Source: Blastocladiella emersonii ATCC 22665 (taxonomy: Eukaryota; Blastocladiomycota; Blastocladiomycetes; Blastocladiales; Blastocladiaceae). Taken from it: 64,000 bases of DNA. The stretch's first letter is position 1. Each line of letters opens with the position of its first letter. This document shows positions 9,541-19,959 of this stretch, in pieces. The stretch lies in contig JANHCV010000003.1 in assembly GCA_025594325.1 (NCBI GenBank), positions 496,001 through 560,000 of the forward strand, written 5' to 3'. The translations under genes were made by a program, and so were the position numbers. Under the pieces are notes generated by a model, which searched no databases, had not been told where the DNA came from, and was given only the letters and a program-made list of their open reading frames with translations.

Positions 9541-12269
9541 ATGGCCAGCATGCACATTGACGCGGCCGCGGCCAACCACTTTATCGCCGGTCCCGCGACG
9601 CCGGGCAGCGGCAGCCTCGGCAGCGCCGGCGCCGGCGCCGGGTCGCCCGCGCTGACGCTCGACACGGTGCGGTCGTGGTCGGCGTTCCAGGTCGCCGACT
9701 GGCTCGAGCGCAACCTGATGGGCAAGTATGCCCGCAACTTCATCGGTACTGCGGGCTCGCACCATTTCCCATCAACCCCCCCCCCCCGCGCGCGCTGACG
9801 CCCGCCAGCCGTCTAGACAACGAGATCATCGGCGACGTGCTGCTGGAGCTGACGCAGCAGCACCTGCGCGACCTGCAGATCGCGACCGTCGGCGACCGCG
9901 TGCGCATCGAGCGCCTGATCATCAACCTGCGCCGCGCCGTACTGCCCTCGGCCGCGTACCCGTTGCCGACGCCGACCACGGCAAGCTCGCCGCCCGTCCC
10001 GCACACGCCGTCGCCGCCGCCGTACTCGGCCGCGGGCGGCCGCATGTCGCCCAAGTCGGGCATCGCGCTGGGCGGCGGCAGCGGCGCCGTCGCGCCCTCG
10101 TCCGCATCCCGCAAGAGCGCGAGCGGGAGCATCGCCAGTATGGAGATGAAAAAGTCGCGGTCCGAGGACGCCAGCGGGTACATGGGCCTGCGCCAGCAGC
10201 TCGCCGCTGGCGACACGTCGCCCGACGGAATCGGCAGCGCGCCGAAACTCAAGAAGAGCGACAGCATCATGAATATGGACTACGTCAAGCAGAACTGCAT
10301 CAAGGTGACGGGCGAGAAGAACGAGACGCGCGTCGTGATGCTGCCGCCGTCGTGCACCGACGCCGCGTCCATCATGGAGCGCATCCTGACCAAGTTCAAC
10401 CTCCCCGACGACGCCGGCCGGTTCAGCATCTTCGTGATCGCCGGCGACTCGACGCGCGTCCTGACCGACGCCCAGCTCGTCGACATCTGCCGCGACCCGG
10501 CACGGCCCGAGCGCGAGAAGATGTTCCTGCGCAAGAAGCACACGCCCTTCACCTTCTCGAAAGCCGCCGCCGCCGCGGCCGCGGCATCGGAACCCACCAT
10601 CAAGCAGAAGATGGGCATGGTCGAGGACTACCTGACCACGCGCCCGCCCGTCGGCAAGTCGTCCGCCAGCAAGCTCAACAAGTTCTTTGGCGAGCGCCCG
10701 CCCTCGGAACTCATCTCGTCCAACCTGCTCGATTTCTTCCCGAAAGACGGCGTCCTCAAGATCGAGCGCCGCAAGTCGCGCAGCGCCAACTCGAATTCTG
10801 GGGGAAGCGGCCCGCGCAAGACGTCAGGCCAGTCCAACCTCTCGCACGTCTCCTCCGTGTCCTCTGAAGACCCGCGCGACGACGCCAACTCGCGCCTGTC
10901 GGCCGCCACCAACGACGAGGACTACCAGTCGACGGTCGCGTCGGACCTGCACTCGGACGACGGGTCCCCGCCACCCGGCCCCGGGCCCGACACGCTGTCG
11001 TCGCCGCGCAGCACCGCGGGCAACCGCGGCTCGCTCAACCGGCAGCGCCCGCCACCGCTCAACCTCACGCCCGTGTCCACGACCGCCGAGATCGCGAGCG
11101 CCGACGCGCGGAGCAGTCCCGGCGCCGGGCTCCCGTCGCCCGGTTTCGCCGCGCCCCTGTCGCGCACGGGCTCGCCCGCGGCGCTGTCGCCGACCACCTC
11201 GGAACCGCTGACGCCCGTCTCCCCAACCACCATGGACACGGACGGCGACGGCCCGCCGACCAAGTGGCTGCGCGGTGCGCTGATCGGGCAGGGCTCGTTC
11301 GGGTCCGTGTACATGGGCCTGCACGGTCTGACGGGGATGCTGATGGCGGTGAAGCAGGTGGAGCTGCCCGCGGACGGCGTGGGCGGGGCCGAGGTCGCCG
11401 AGCGGAAAGTGCGCATGGTCGAGGCGCTGCAGCACGAGATCTCGTTCCTCAAGGAGATCCGGCACACGCACATCGTGCGGTACCTCGGCTCGCGGATCGA
11501 GGGCAGCTACTTCAACATCTTCCTCGAGTACGTGCCCGGCGGGTCGATCCACGGCCTCCTCCAGCAGTGGAACGCGCTCCCGGAACCCATTGTCCAGGCG
11601 TACCTGCGCCAGGTCCTCCTCGGGCTCGCGTACCTCCACGAGCGCGAGATCATTCACCGCGATATCAAGGCCGCGAATATCCTCGTCGACAATAACGGGT
11701 GCGTCAAGATCTCGGATTTCGGCATCTCGAAGCGCGTCGGGCCAGAGGGACTCGTGTCGGTCGTCGGCGGGCTCAAGGCCGACGCCGCCGAGGCCGACGA
11801 GACCGGCGCGGGCGCAGGCGCAGCCAACAAGGCGTCGGTCGGCCTGTCGCTCCAGGGCTCCGTGTACTGGATGTCGCCCGAGGTTGTCAAGCACATGCGG
11901 TACACGCGCAAGTCCGACGTCTGGTCGGTCGGGTGCCTCGTCATCGAAATGTGCACCGCGTCGCACCCGTGGCCCAACGCGAGCCAGGTCGAGGCCATCT
12001 TCAAGGTCCGTTTCTTGTGCTGAGCGCGTGGTGGGTCGCGGAGACTGACGTCGTACGTGTAGATTGGGTCCGACATGCTCCCCGAGATCCCGGACAACAT
12101 CTCGGACGAGGCCAAGGACTTTTTGGACCTCACGTTCAAGCCGTACGTTCTCTCACTCGTCATCGCGATGGCCATCGTCGCTGACACCGCGCGCGTGTGT
12201 AGAAACTACCTCGACCGGCCATCCGCCGATGCGCTGTTACGGCACGAGTTCCTGGCCAAGGCGAGCTGA
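9541..12269 (+). CDS. STE11: MAP kinase kinase kinase, Ste11/Byr2 type (SAM, RA, kinase)
   Basis: Exons 9541-9745, 9817-12005, 12063-12142 and 12203-12269 give 846 residues. A SAM domain lies at about 37-105. The first intron acceptor must be ...GTCTAG, giving NFIDNEIIGDVLLELT; the nearer AG would produce a stop. A Ras-association-like domain (about 231-310: TRVVMLPP...KMFLRKKH) follows, then a Ser/Pro-rich linker. The kinase domain (about 550-840) shows GQGSFGSVYMG, the VAIK-type lysine in MAVKQVEL, HRDIKAANIL (about 680), DFGISK (about 702) and the GSVYWMSPEV activation segment. The SAM-RA-kinase order is that of Ste11/Byr2, the MAPKKK acting below Ste20 and Ras/Cdc42 in mating, osmotic and invasive-growth pathways. 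The activation loop carries an inserted Gly/Ala-rich stretch after SKRVG. Confidence 0.93.
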
Positions 12270-12414
12270 CCTCCGCCTGCTGCCTCGCACCCTGTACACA
12301 TCTCACTCACGCTATATATCACCATTCCCTCACTACGACGACGTGTGTGGAGCAATCAAGTACCTTATCGATGAAAGAGAAAACAAATCAAAACAACAAC
12401 CCACCTTCACCCTC

Positions 12415-15400
12415 CTACTGCGCCGCACTGAGCCCGCCGGCCGCGACCTCGAACGTCCACTTGCCCTCCTCGGCATCGTAGTCGACGAACTTGACGCCGG
12501 GGACTGCCTGGAGCCGCTGGATGTACGCGTGGATCCGCGGCGAGTCCGGGTCCTTGATGGGCTTCGTCGCCCCGTTCCCGCCAGCGACCTTGGACCGCGG
12601 CCACCGGTTGTACAGCACGACGCGCGCGCAGACGTTGAGCCCCTGGCCCGCGGCCTTGCCTCCCGGCCCCGCTCCCAGGGCGCCGGGGTAGATGGTCACG
12701 GCGCCCTCGACGATCTTGATGTACTTGCCGCACAGCTCCGACAGCGGGATGGCGCGCAGGTCGACGGGCTCGAGGAACTCGATGCGCCCGTGGTCCGGGT
12801 GCTCGACCGTCAGGTGCGCGACTTTCGCGAGCTGCGCGGGCGTCTGCTTGCCGAGCGCGCCGAGCGACGGCGTCACGGTGTACGGCGCGAGCGGCGCGTT
12901 GGCGGGCGGAGGGAGCTTGGGGCCCTCGGCGACGGACGCCGAGTGCGGGCGAGCGGGCTTGGACGGGGTCTCGAACGACGACGCGCCGCCCGACGGCGTG
13001 CTGGCGGCCGAGTCAGTCGTAGCAAGCTCGTTGACGAGGCCGCGGGCGAGCGACGAGGTGGCACGAGGACGCGCAGTGTCGGCGGTCGCGGGAGCCGAAG
13101 CCGCGGCGGCGGTCGGCGGCACGTACGCGCGGATGTCGAGCTTCTTGACCGACGAGCGCGGGGTGAACGAGGTCGGGGGCAGGACGGCGATCCCGGCCTT
13201 GGTGGTGGTGGTCGACGCGGGCGTCGCGAACGCGGGCGTCGTCCCATTCGCCGCGCCACCGCCGCCGTTGACGGCAAGCGACGACTTGGCGAACGACGAG
13301 GTGGCGTGGAACCCGGACATGCGGAGCTTGGCGCGGGTGACGGACGCGGGCGAGATCTTGGAGAGGGTCGACTCGAGGACGGGCTTGGACGCCGCGCCGT
13401 TACCGCCGGTCGTGGTAGTCGCGACGGCCGAACCCGACGCGCTGCGGCGCGCGCCCGTGATGCTGGCGCCGAGCGGGTGGCTGTCGACCGTCTTGATGAT
13501 GGGCTCGGGCACCTCGTCGAACAGCGGCGTCGCGCCCCACGGCTTGTGGTCAATCGTCGCGGTCACCATGGACACGGGCACGGGCCCGCCGACCTGGATG
13601 TACCCGGGCGGCGGGACACCAGACATGCCGAAACCGCCACCCATGGTCGACTGCATCATGGCCGGCTGCTGCTGCTGCTGCTGCATCCCCATCCCCATGC
13701 CGATCCCGCCAAACTGCTGCTGCGGCTGCTGCTGCATCTGCTGCTGCGCGGGCTGCATGCCCTGCTGCTGCATCCCGCCGAACCCGCCGAGCGACGTCGC
13801 GGGCGCACCGGCGCCGGCACCGAACCCGCCGCCGATCCCCGAGAACATGGACCCGGCGGGCGCCGGCTGGGACGTCTGCTGCTGCGCGCCGAACGCGGGC
13901 GCGCCGGCGGCGCCGCCGAACCCGGTGTTGAGCGTGGTCGCGGGCTTGGCGCCGGCGCCAAAGAACCCGCCGGTCGCGGGCGCCGCGGCCGACGTCTGCT
14001 GCGCGCCGAACCCGCCGCCAAACGCGCCAGTCGCGGGCGCCGCCTGCGAGGTCTGCGCGCCGAACGTGCCGAACGCGCCCGCCGCGGGCTGCTGGCCGGG
14101 CTGCTGCTGCTGGCCGAACCCGCCCGTGAGCCCGCCGCCGAGCGCCGGCGTGGTGGCGCCAAAGCCCGGGGCCGACGCCGTGCGCGCCGCGGCCGTGTTG
14201 CCGAACGCGCCGAACTCGGCCGGCTTGGCGGCGCCAAACGTGCCAAACGCGCCGGTCGCAGGCTGCTGGCCGGGCTGCTGCTGCTGCTGGGCACCGAAAG
14301 CGCCGAACGCGCCGGCAGCGGGCTGCTGCTGCTGCTGGGGCTGGCCGAACGTGTTGCCAAAGGCCGGCGTCGCGCCGGTCCCGAACCCGGCTGGCTTGGC
14401 ACCGAACATGCCGCCGGCGGCAGCGGGCTGCTGCTGCTGCTGCGCGCCGAACGCACCGAAGCCGCCCGCCGCGGGCTGCTGCTGCTGGGCCTGCTGGCCG
14501 CCGAGGGCGCCGAACGCGCCGAACGCGCCGGTGGCCGGCTGCGGCTGCTGCGGCTGGCCAAACCCGCCGGCGCCCTGGCCGAACGCGCCGCCGGGCGCGG
14601 CCGCATTGGCACCGAACCCGCCGGCCGCCGCGCCACCGCCGAACGCGGGCGCGGCACCGGCCGCATTGGCACCGAATCCACCGGCGCCCGCGCCAAAGGT
14701 ACCCGCGGGCTTCGCGCCGAACGGGTTAGCGCCCGCGCCGAACGCACCCGCCCCGGCCGCGCCAGCGCCGAACGCGCCGGCGGCCGGCTGCTGCTGCTGC
14801 TGCTGGCCGAACGCGCCGCCGAACGTGGGGTTCTGGCCCGCACCAGCGTTCGCGCCGGCACCAAAGGCACCACCGGTGGCGCCCATACCGAACGCGGGGG
14901 TCGCGCCGCCGCCGAGCCCGGTACCGGGGGCCTTCTTGTTCATGGCGTAGTCCTGGAGGCGCAGCTCGTCGGCCGAGTAGTTGGAGTACTGGGGCATGGC
15001 GCAGACGCTGAGGTAGTTGCCGACGTCGGCGCCGACGTTCTCGCGGGTCGGCTGGTACGGCGGGTTGCCCGTGCCCTGGTTGGGCGGCGGGTTGCCGCCG
15101 CCGGCGAGCCCGCCGCCGAAGGCGCCGCCCGTCGCGGCCGCGCCGAACGCCGAGGTCGTGCCGGCGCCTAGCGCGGGGGAGAGGTGGCGGAGCGTGGGTT
15201 GTGGTTGGTGCGGTTGCGGTTGGAGTTGAGCGCGGAGACGAACGAGTTGCGATTGCAGTTGTTGTTGTTGTTGGAGTTGCGAGGCCGGAGCGTGAGTTGC
15301 TGTGGTCGCGAGACGGAGAGAGACGGAAGAGGGGAGGATATACGGGAAACGTATCGAGATGGCGCGCACACAAGGTTGGTCCGGTCCGATCTCAGTACGG

Positions 15401-15889
15401 CGGCCGCAAGGCCAGCAAGGGGAAGAGGGAAGAAGAGGATCAAACGAAGGAGAGCGTACCGAGACCGCCCGCGCCGCCAAACGCCGACTGGCCCGGCTGT
15501 GCGCCGAATGCGCCAGCGCCCGTACCGAACGCGCCGGTGCCCGCCGTCGAGGCGCCGAACCCGCCGCCGCCGCCGATCGTCGACGCGCCAAAGCCCGCGG
15601 GGGCGTTGGTCGAGGCGCCGAACGTGGCCGTCGACGCGCCGAACGTGGGCGCCGCCGCCGCACCGAACCCGCCGGCCGCGGGCTGCTGCGCTGCTGCGCC
15701 GAACATGTTGCCGCCGGCCGCGGGAGCCGCGCCGAAGGCCGTGGCCTGGCCCGCGGGACGTTGCGCGCCGAATGCGCCTACCGAGATCGGGGCGTGAGTG
15801 CGAAGGTGCGGGAGGACATTGCCGGACAAGGTACCGAAACCGCCGCCGTTGGGCTGGTTAGCACCGGCACCGAATCCGGCGTTGAACAT
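12415..15889 (-). CDS. Nup98/Nup145N-type FG nucleoporin
   Basis: Exons 15889-15835, 15777-15460 and 15167-12415 give 1041 residues. The N-terminal two-thirds is FG/GAFG repeats with Gln runs. A GLEBS (Gle2-binding) segment is embedded near residue 150-200 (NPPYQPTREN...MPQYSNYSADELRLQDY). The C-terminal ~150 residues form the Nup98-type autoproteolytic domain fold (YTVTPSLGAL...VDLRAIPLSELCGKYI...WTFEV). The protein ends WTFEVAAGGLSAAQ, so the HF-S cleavage site of Nup98 is missing; it resembles yeast Nup100/Nup116, which are not processed. It should line the central pore channel, bind the mRNA-export factor Gle2 and form part of the permeability barrier. The second intron is long for this genome (292 nt). 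Confidence 0.92.
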
Positions 15890-16274
15890 GGTGGCAGTGG
15901 TGGTGCTGGTGCAACTGCGTCAGGCCGATGGGGAGGAGCGTCGCTACGTTGTCGGTAGGGGGAAGCGCGAGTATTTCACTCAAGTCGCGACTCGGAGGGC
16001 AGCGCGCGTGCACGATGCAGGCAGTGCCGAGTGCGGACAGATGCGTGGAGTACTGGGTCGAGTCGAGTCGACCGGGCCGTACGCAGAGTCCGTCGTGGCA
16101 GCGGTCCGCCGCGGTGAGATGCGAGTCTGCGCAGGCCGAAGAGGTGCCACCTCTCAAGGGTAAAATACGTCAGGTGGGTCCACGTGACGCGGGCTCGTCG
16201 CTCATCTCTCTTCTCCGCCCCTCTCCTCTCGCCCTCCCTCTCCCCTCCCCATCACCCCTTGCAATGCATCAGCC
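15890..16274. other. Divergent promoter region (nucleoporin / PIG-Y)
   Basis: 385 bp between two head-to-head start codons. A CT-rich tract lies just upstream of the plus-strand ATG. No TATA box or gene was recognised. Confidence 0.5.
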
Positions 16275-16815
16275 ATGAAACCCACCGCGCGGCGCTCCCG
16301 CGGCCCACCACCCCGCCTCGCTCCAGTCCACCACCCGCTACTCCTCGCGTCGCTGTCGAGCCCGCTCGAGGACACGCGCCACGCGCTGCAGCTGCAGGGC
16401 GCCGCGCGCGCCGGGCTGCCGCTCGACGGGTCGGGATGGACGCACGACGTCGTTGCGGCGCTGTCGCCCGATCCCGCGACGGAGGACGAGGAGGAGGCCA
16501 AGGTCGATGAAGCCGTGCTGCTCGCGTCGCTGTTCGGCCCGCTCGGCCCTCGGGGCACCGTCGCGGCGCTCGGGGTCGGGATGGCGGTGTTTGTGTACTG
16601 CGCTGTTGTGTCCAAGGTGCTCCCGCCGACGGGGTACTGGGTACGGACGCCCGCGCACCCCATCGTACCCGTCGCCGCTCACACCGAGTGTACAGCTCCT
16701 CGACGCCGTCCGCGACGACCGCTACTACTGCTACCTGGTCCCGCTCATCGTGCCCGTCACCGTCTACCACGTCATCTGGAACTGGTTCGGCATCAAGCTC
16801 TTCAAGCACAACTAG
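16275..16815 (+). CDS. PIG-Y, subunit of GPI-GlcNAc transferase
   Basis: Exons 16275-16640 and 16696-16815 give 161 residues. The last ~40 residues, with VPLIVPVTVYHVIWNWFGIKLFKHN-like pattern (key end GIKLFKHN), closely match the second membrane segment and tail of human PIG-Y (...WTWMGIKLFRHN). The first membrane helix lies at about 95-118. PIG-Y is a two-span ER protein of the complex that makes GlcNAc-PI, the first step of GPI-anchor synthesis. This protein has an extra ~80-residue N-terminal region compared with the 71-residue human form; the start could be later, but no better ATG was seen before the first helix. It converges on PMT2 with a 92-bp gap. Confidence 0.8.
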
Positions 16816-16907
16816 CTTTCTTTGGGAGAAGTAGAGGAAAAAACATATATCGATGCAGATGAGATGATAGAGAAACACGTTGCGAGAACAAAAACCGACC
16901 CGAGAAC

Positions 16908-19337
16908 TCAGTCGCGGATCCGCCACGTCGACACCCACGACCGCGTCGCGGCCCAGTCGCCCGCGGGCGAGTCGAGCCCGAACGTCATGTCCGCAAAGTG
17001 CACGAACACGGCCGTGACGGTCGCGAGCACCGCCATCCACGCGGCCGCGCGGAGGACCAGGGGCAGGCGGCCGAACACGAGGTCGAGCACGTACGCGGCG
17101 AGGAGCACCGTGAAGTAGAGCGCGGGGAAGTAGTGGTGCAGGTACATGACGCGGCCCATGATGCCGAACGGCGCGAAATGGAGGACCCACCCGAGGATCA
17201 GCCACTTGCCGACGAAGATGAAGTGCGTCCACGCGGGCGCGCCGATCTGCCACGCGCGCAGGGAGATCTTGCGCTGGAACAGCACGTGCGAGAGCGCCCA
17301 GATGGCCGCGTACGCGACGAGCGACGCGGCGGCCGACCACCACACGACCGGGTTGCCGAGCATGTAGAACTTGATGTCCGAATCGCCCCACGAGCACATG
17401 CGGATCCCGACCTGCATCAGCGGCCACTCGGACGGCTGCGACGTGAGCTGGTCGGGCTCCTTGTCCGGGTCGGGCACCAGCGCGTTGTTGCTGGTCCACA
17501 TGGCCACGTTGAGGTGCAGGAAATCCTTGAAAAAGCTCGACTTGAAGTGCGACCCGTCCGCGATCGGCAAGCGGTCGTTCCAGTGGTTCTCGACGTTCCA
17601 CATGTTGTACACGTCGTGGTCGCGGTCCTTGCGCTTGTCGCACACCACCTCGGCCTGCTTGAACCCCCACTGCGGCAGGTTGACGTTGTGGCTGCGCAGC
17701 AGGCACCCCGAGTTCTTGTGGCGCAGCCGCATCCGCGTCGTCAGCGTGTGCACCGTGTTGACGGACGCCCCGCGCCCGCGCTTGAGGTCGTCGACGATCT
17801 CGACCGTCCAGTAGTCGTTGCTGTCGCCGACCGTCGAGTTGCCGTAGCACGACACCTCGTTCATGGTCTTGGTGACGGGGCCCGCGACCGGGTGCGAGTG
17901 GAGGTTGCGGCCCGTCGACTTGTGCACGAGACGCACCGTGTCGCCGTGCTTGAGGTTCTGGAGCGGGCGGTCGGCCTCCTCGGTCTGCCCGTCGGCGAGC
18001 GGCGGGAGCGCGTCCTGGTCCTCGCGGGTGCGGAACAGCTCCCAGTCGTTGTTGCTGTCCTTGTGGTGGTAGCACGTTACCTGCTGCTGCTTGGAGCCGT
18101 GCGGGTACGTCTGGACGTGCGAGTGCAGCAGGCCGCCGCCGTACCCGACGTTCTTGAGCGTGAATCGCGACCCGTACATGACCTCGAGCGGCGACTTCTG
18201 GATGTCGGTGCCGACCAGGTTCGACTGGAACAGCGAGCTCATCTGCGCGTCGCCCGGGCCCGACTTGACGAGCACGCCAAAGTGGATCGCAAACGACGCA
18301 ATGTAGATGGCGATGGGCACCAGGATCAGGCACACGACGCGCGCGGCCCAGTGCTTGGCGTAGGTGGCGACGGGCATGCGCACGTCCCCGAACAGGTCCC
18401 ACAGGTTCTCGATGGTGTAGAGGCCGACGAGCGCGACGATGAAGAAGCCGACCCACTTGACCGACGACACGAGGCCGAGGGCGGCGCCCGTGCAGAACAG
18501 CCACAGCCACCACGACGCGGAGAAGGGGCGCGACTGCTGGTTGGTGAACTTGACAAAGCAGTACATGGCGAGGACCGTGAAGAAGAGCAGCATCGAGTCG
18601 AGCAGGATGAACCGCGAGATGACCGTGTACGCGTTGTCGAACAGGATCATGGTCCCCGCGGCGAGCGCCGCCCACCGCGTCATCTTGAACTCGCGCGCCG
18701 TCAGGTACGCAAAGGGGACCATGAGCGCGCCCCACAGCGCGCAGAAGGCGCGCATCGCCGTGTAGTTGACCTCGGCCGGGTACTCCTTGCCCGACTCGAA
18801 GTCGAACGACCCGTCGTACCCCGCGAACAGACCGGCAACACCGATCAGGAACTTGCCGAGCGGCGGGTGCACGTCAAAGTAGAAGTCGCGCTTGATGTAG
18901 TGCGAGCCGAACTTGCTACACGTTTGGTAGTGGGTCTCGTTAGCGGTGGTTCGTGGGGAGCGCGCGTGAGACCCGCTCGTACCCGAAGTGCGCCTCGTCC
19001 CAGCTACACACAGATCGGACGCGAGTAAGGGAGAGGTTAGTCCGAGCTACGAAGTAGCCAGCCGCCCCAGAGAAACGCACACGACGCGGTTCGACCAGCC
19101 GAGCTTGTAGAAGCGGGTGAAGAAGGCGAGCGCCGTGAGCGTGGCGATCAGCGCGTAGTCGACGGTGGTGAGGCGCGGGGACGTGGACGCGGGCTCGTCA
19201 TCGCCGGCGCCGAGCTTGAAGTGGACCGACGACTTGTCCTTGCCCGAGTCGTTGTCGAGCAGCGGCGCGTCGGCGCCCTCGCCGTCGGCCGGCTTCTTGG
19301 TGGGCCGCTGGCGCAGCTCGTTGAGGCCCTGCGACAT
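16908..19337 (-). CDS. PMT2: Protein O-mannosyltransferase, PMT2 family
   Basis: Exons 19337-19081, 19003-18983 (21 nt) and 18915-16908 give 761 residues. The small exon supplies the catalytic WDEAHFG loop and joins to KFGSHYIKRDFYFDVHPPLGK, the PMT signature with the essential Asp-Glu pair. Multiple membrane helices flank a luminal block of MIR repeats (about 330-510, starting SRFTLKNVGYGGGLLHSH). GDAQMSSLFQSNLVG just before the MIR region is typical of the PMT2 subfamily (Pmt2/POMT2) rather than PMT1 or PMT4. The enzyme moves mannose from dolichol-P-mannose to Ser/Thr of secretory proteins in the ER, usually as a Pmt1-Pmt2 heterodimer. No KDEL-type tail is present; it ends WRIRD. Confidence 0.95.
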
Positions 19338-19959
19338 GGCGGCGGCGGTAGCGTGTGATACAGAGCAGTCGCGGGTGTGGGCTTCCGGGGAGCGTTAGCG
19401 GGAGGGGGAGGCGCGGCGCGGAAGGCGTGGGCGTCGGCGGCCGGCGGCGCACGCGTTGCGTCCTGCGCGCCGCAGCCGCGGATCAGCGCCGCCGCCACAT
19501 CCTGCGATGGGCGTGGCAGGGACCGCGCGTGCCCGCACCCGACGCGTCTCGCACCGCGTCTCCCGCCTCCCACGCGCTTTTTTCGTCCCACCGAATGTCG
19601 CGCGCGCTGTCTCTATCAGCACGCACAGACGCGCGCCCGCCCGAGGCGCAGCCACCCTCGCCCCACCCTCCCGCGCCGGATCCGGAGCATACCTACCTGC
19701 CGCGCGCGCGCAACCCACCCTCGCGCAGTGCAACGTCATCAACACACACACTTGCAGCTAACGAGCCAGATCGTGGGACACATTGACGTCCGATCCGACT
19801 CGGCGACCTGCACACGACACCCTGAGCAGGCCCGCGCCTGCCTGCCATGATCGGGTCCCTGCAACCGACTACTACCTGAGAGAACGAGGTACTCTGACCG
19901 CTGCTCCCGATCCCCGCGCGCTTGCCGAGTGCTGATCGCGCCCGCTGCGTCCAGAAACC
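19338..19959. other. Divergent promoter region (PMT2 / unknown membrane protein)
   Basis: About 620 bp between two head-to-head starts. It has mixed short ORFs in all frames and no recognisable domain or RNA gene. Confidence 0.45.

Noticed and set aside
12064-15171. Long plus-strand open frames opposite the Nup98-type gene
   Set aside because: They are complementary to GAFG/Gln repeats, have no motifs and start inside the last MAPKKK exons.
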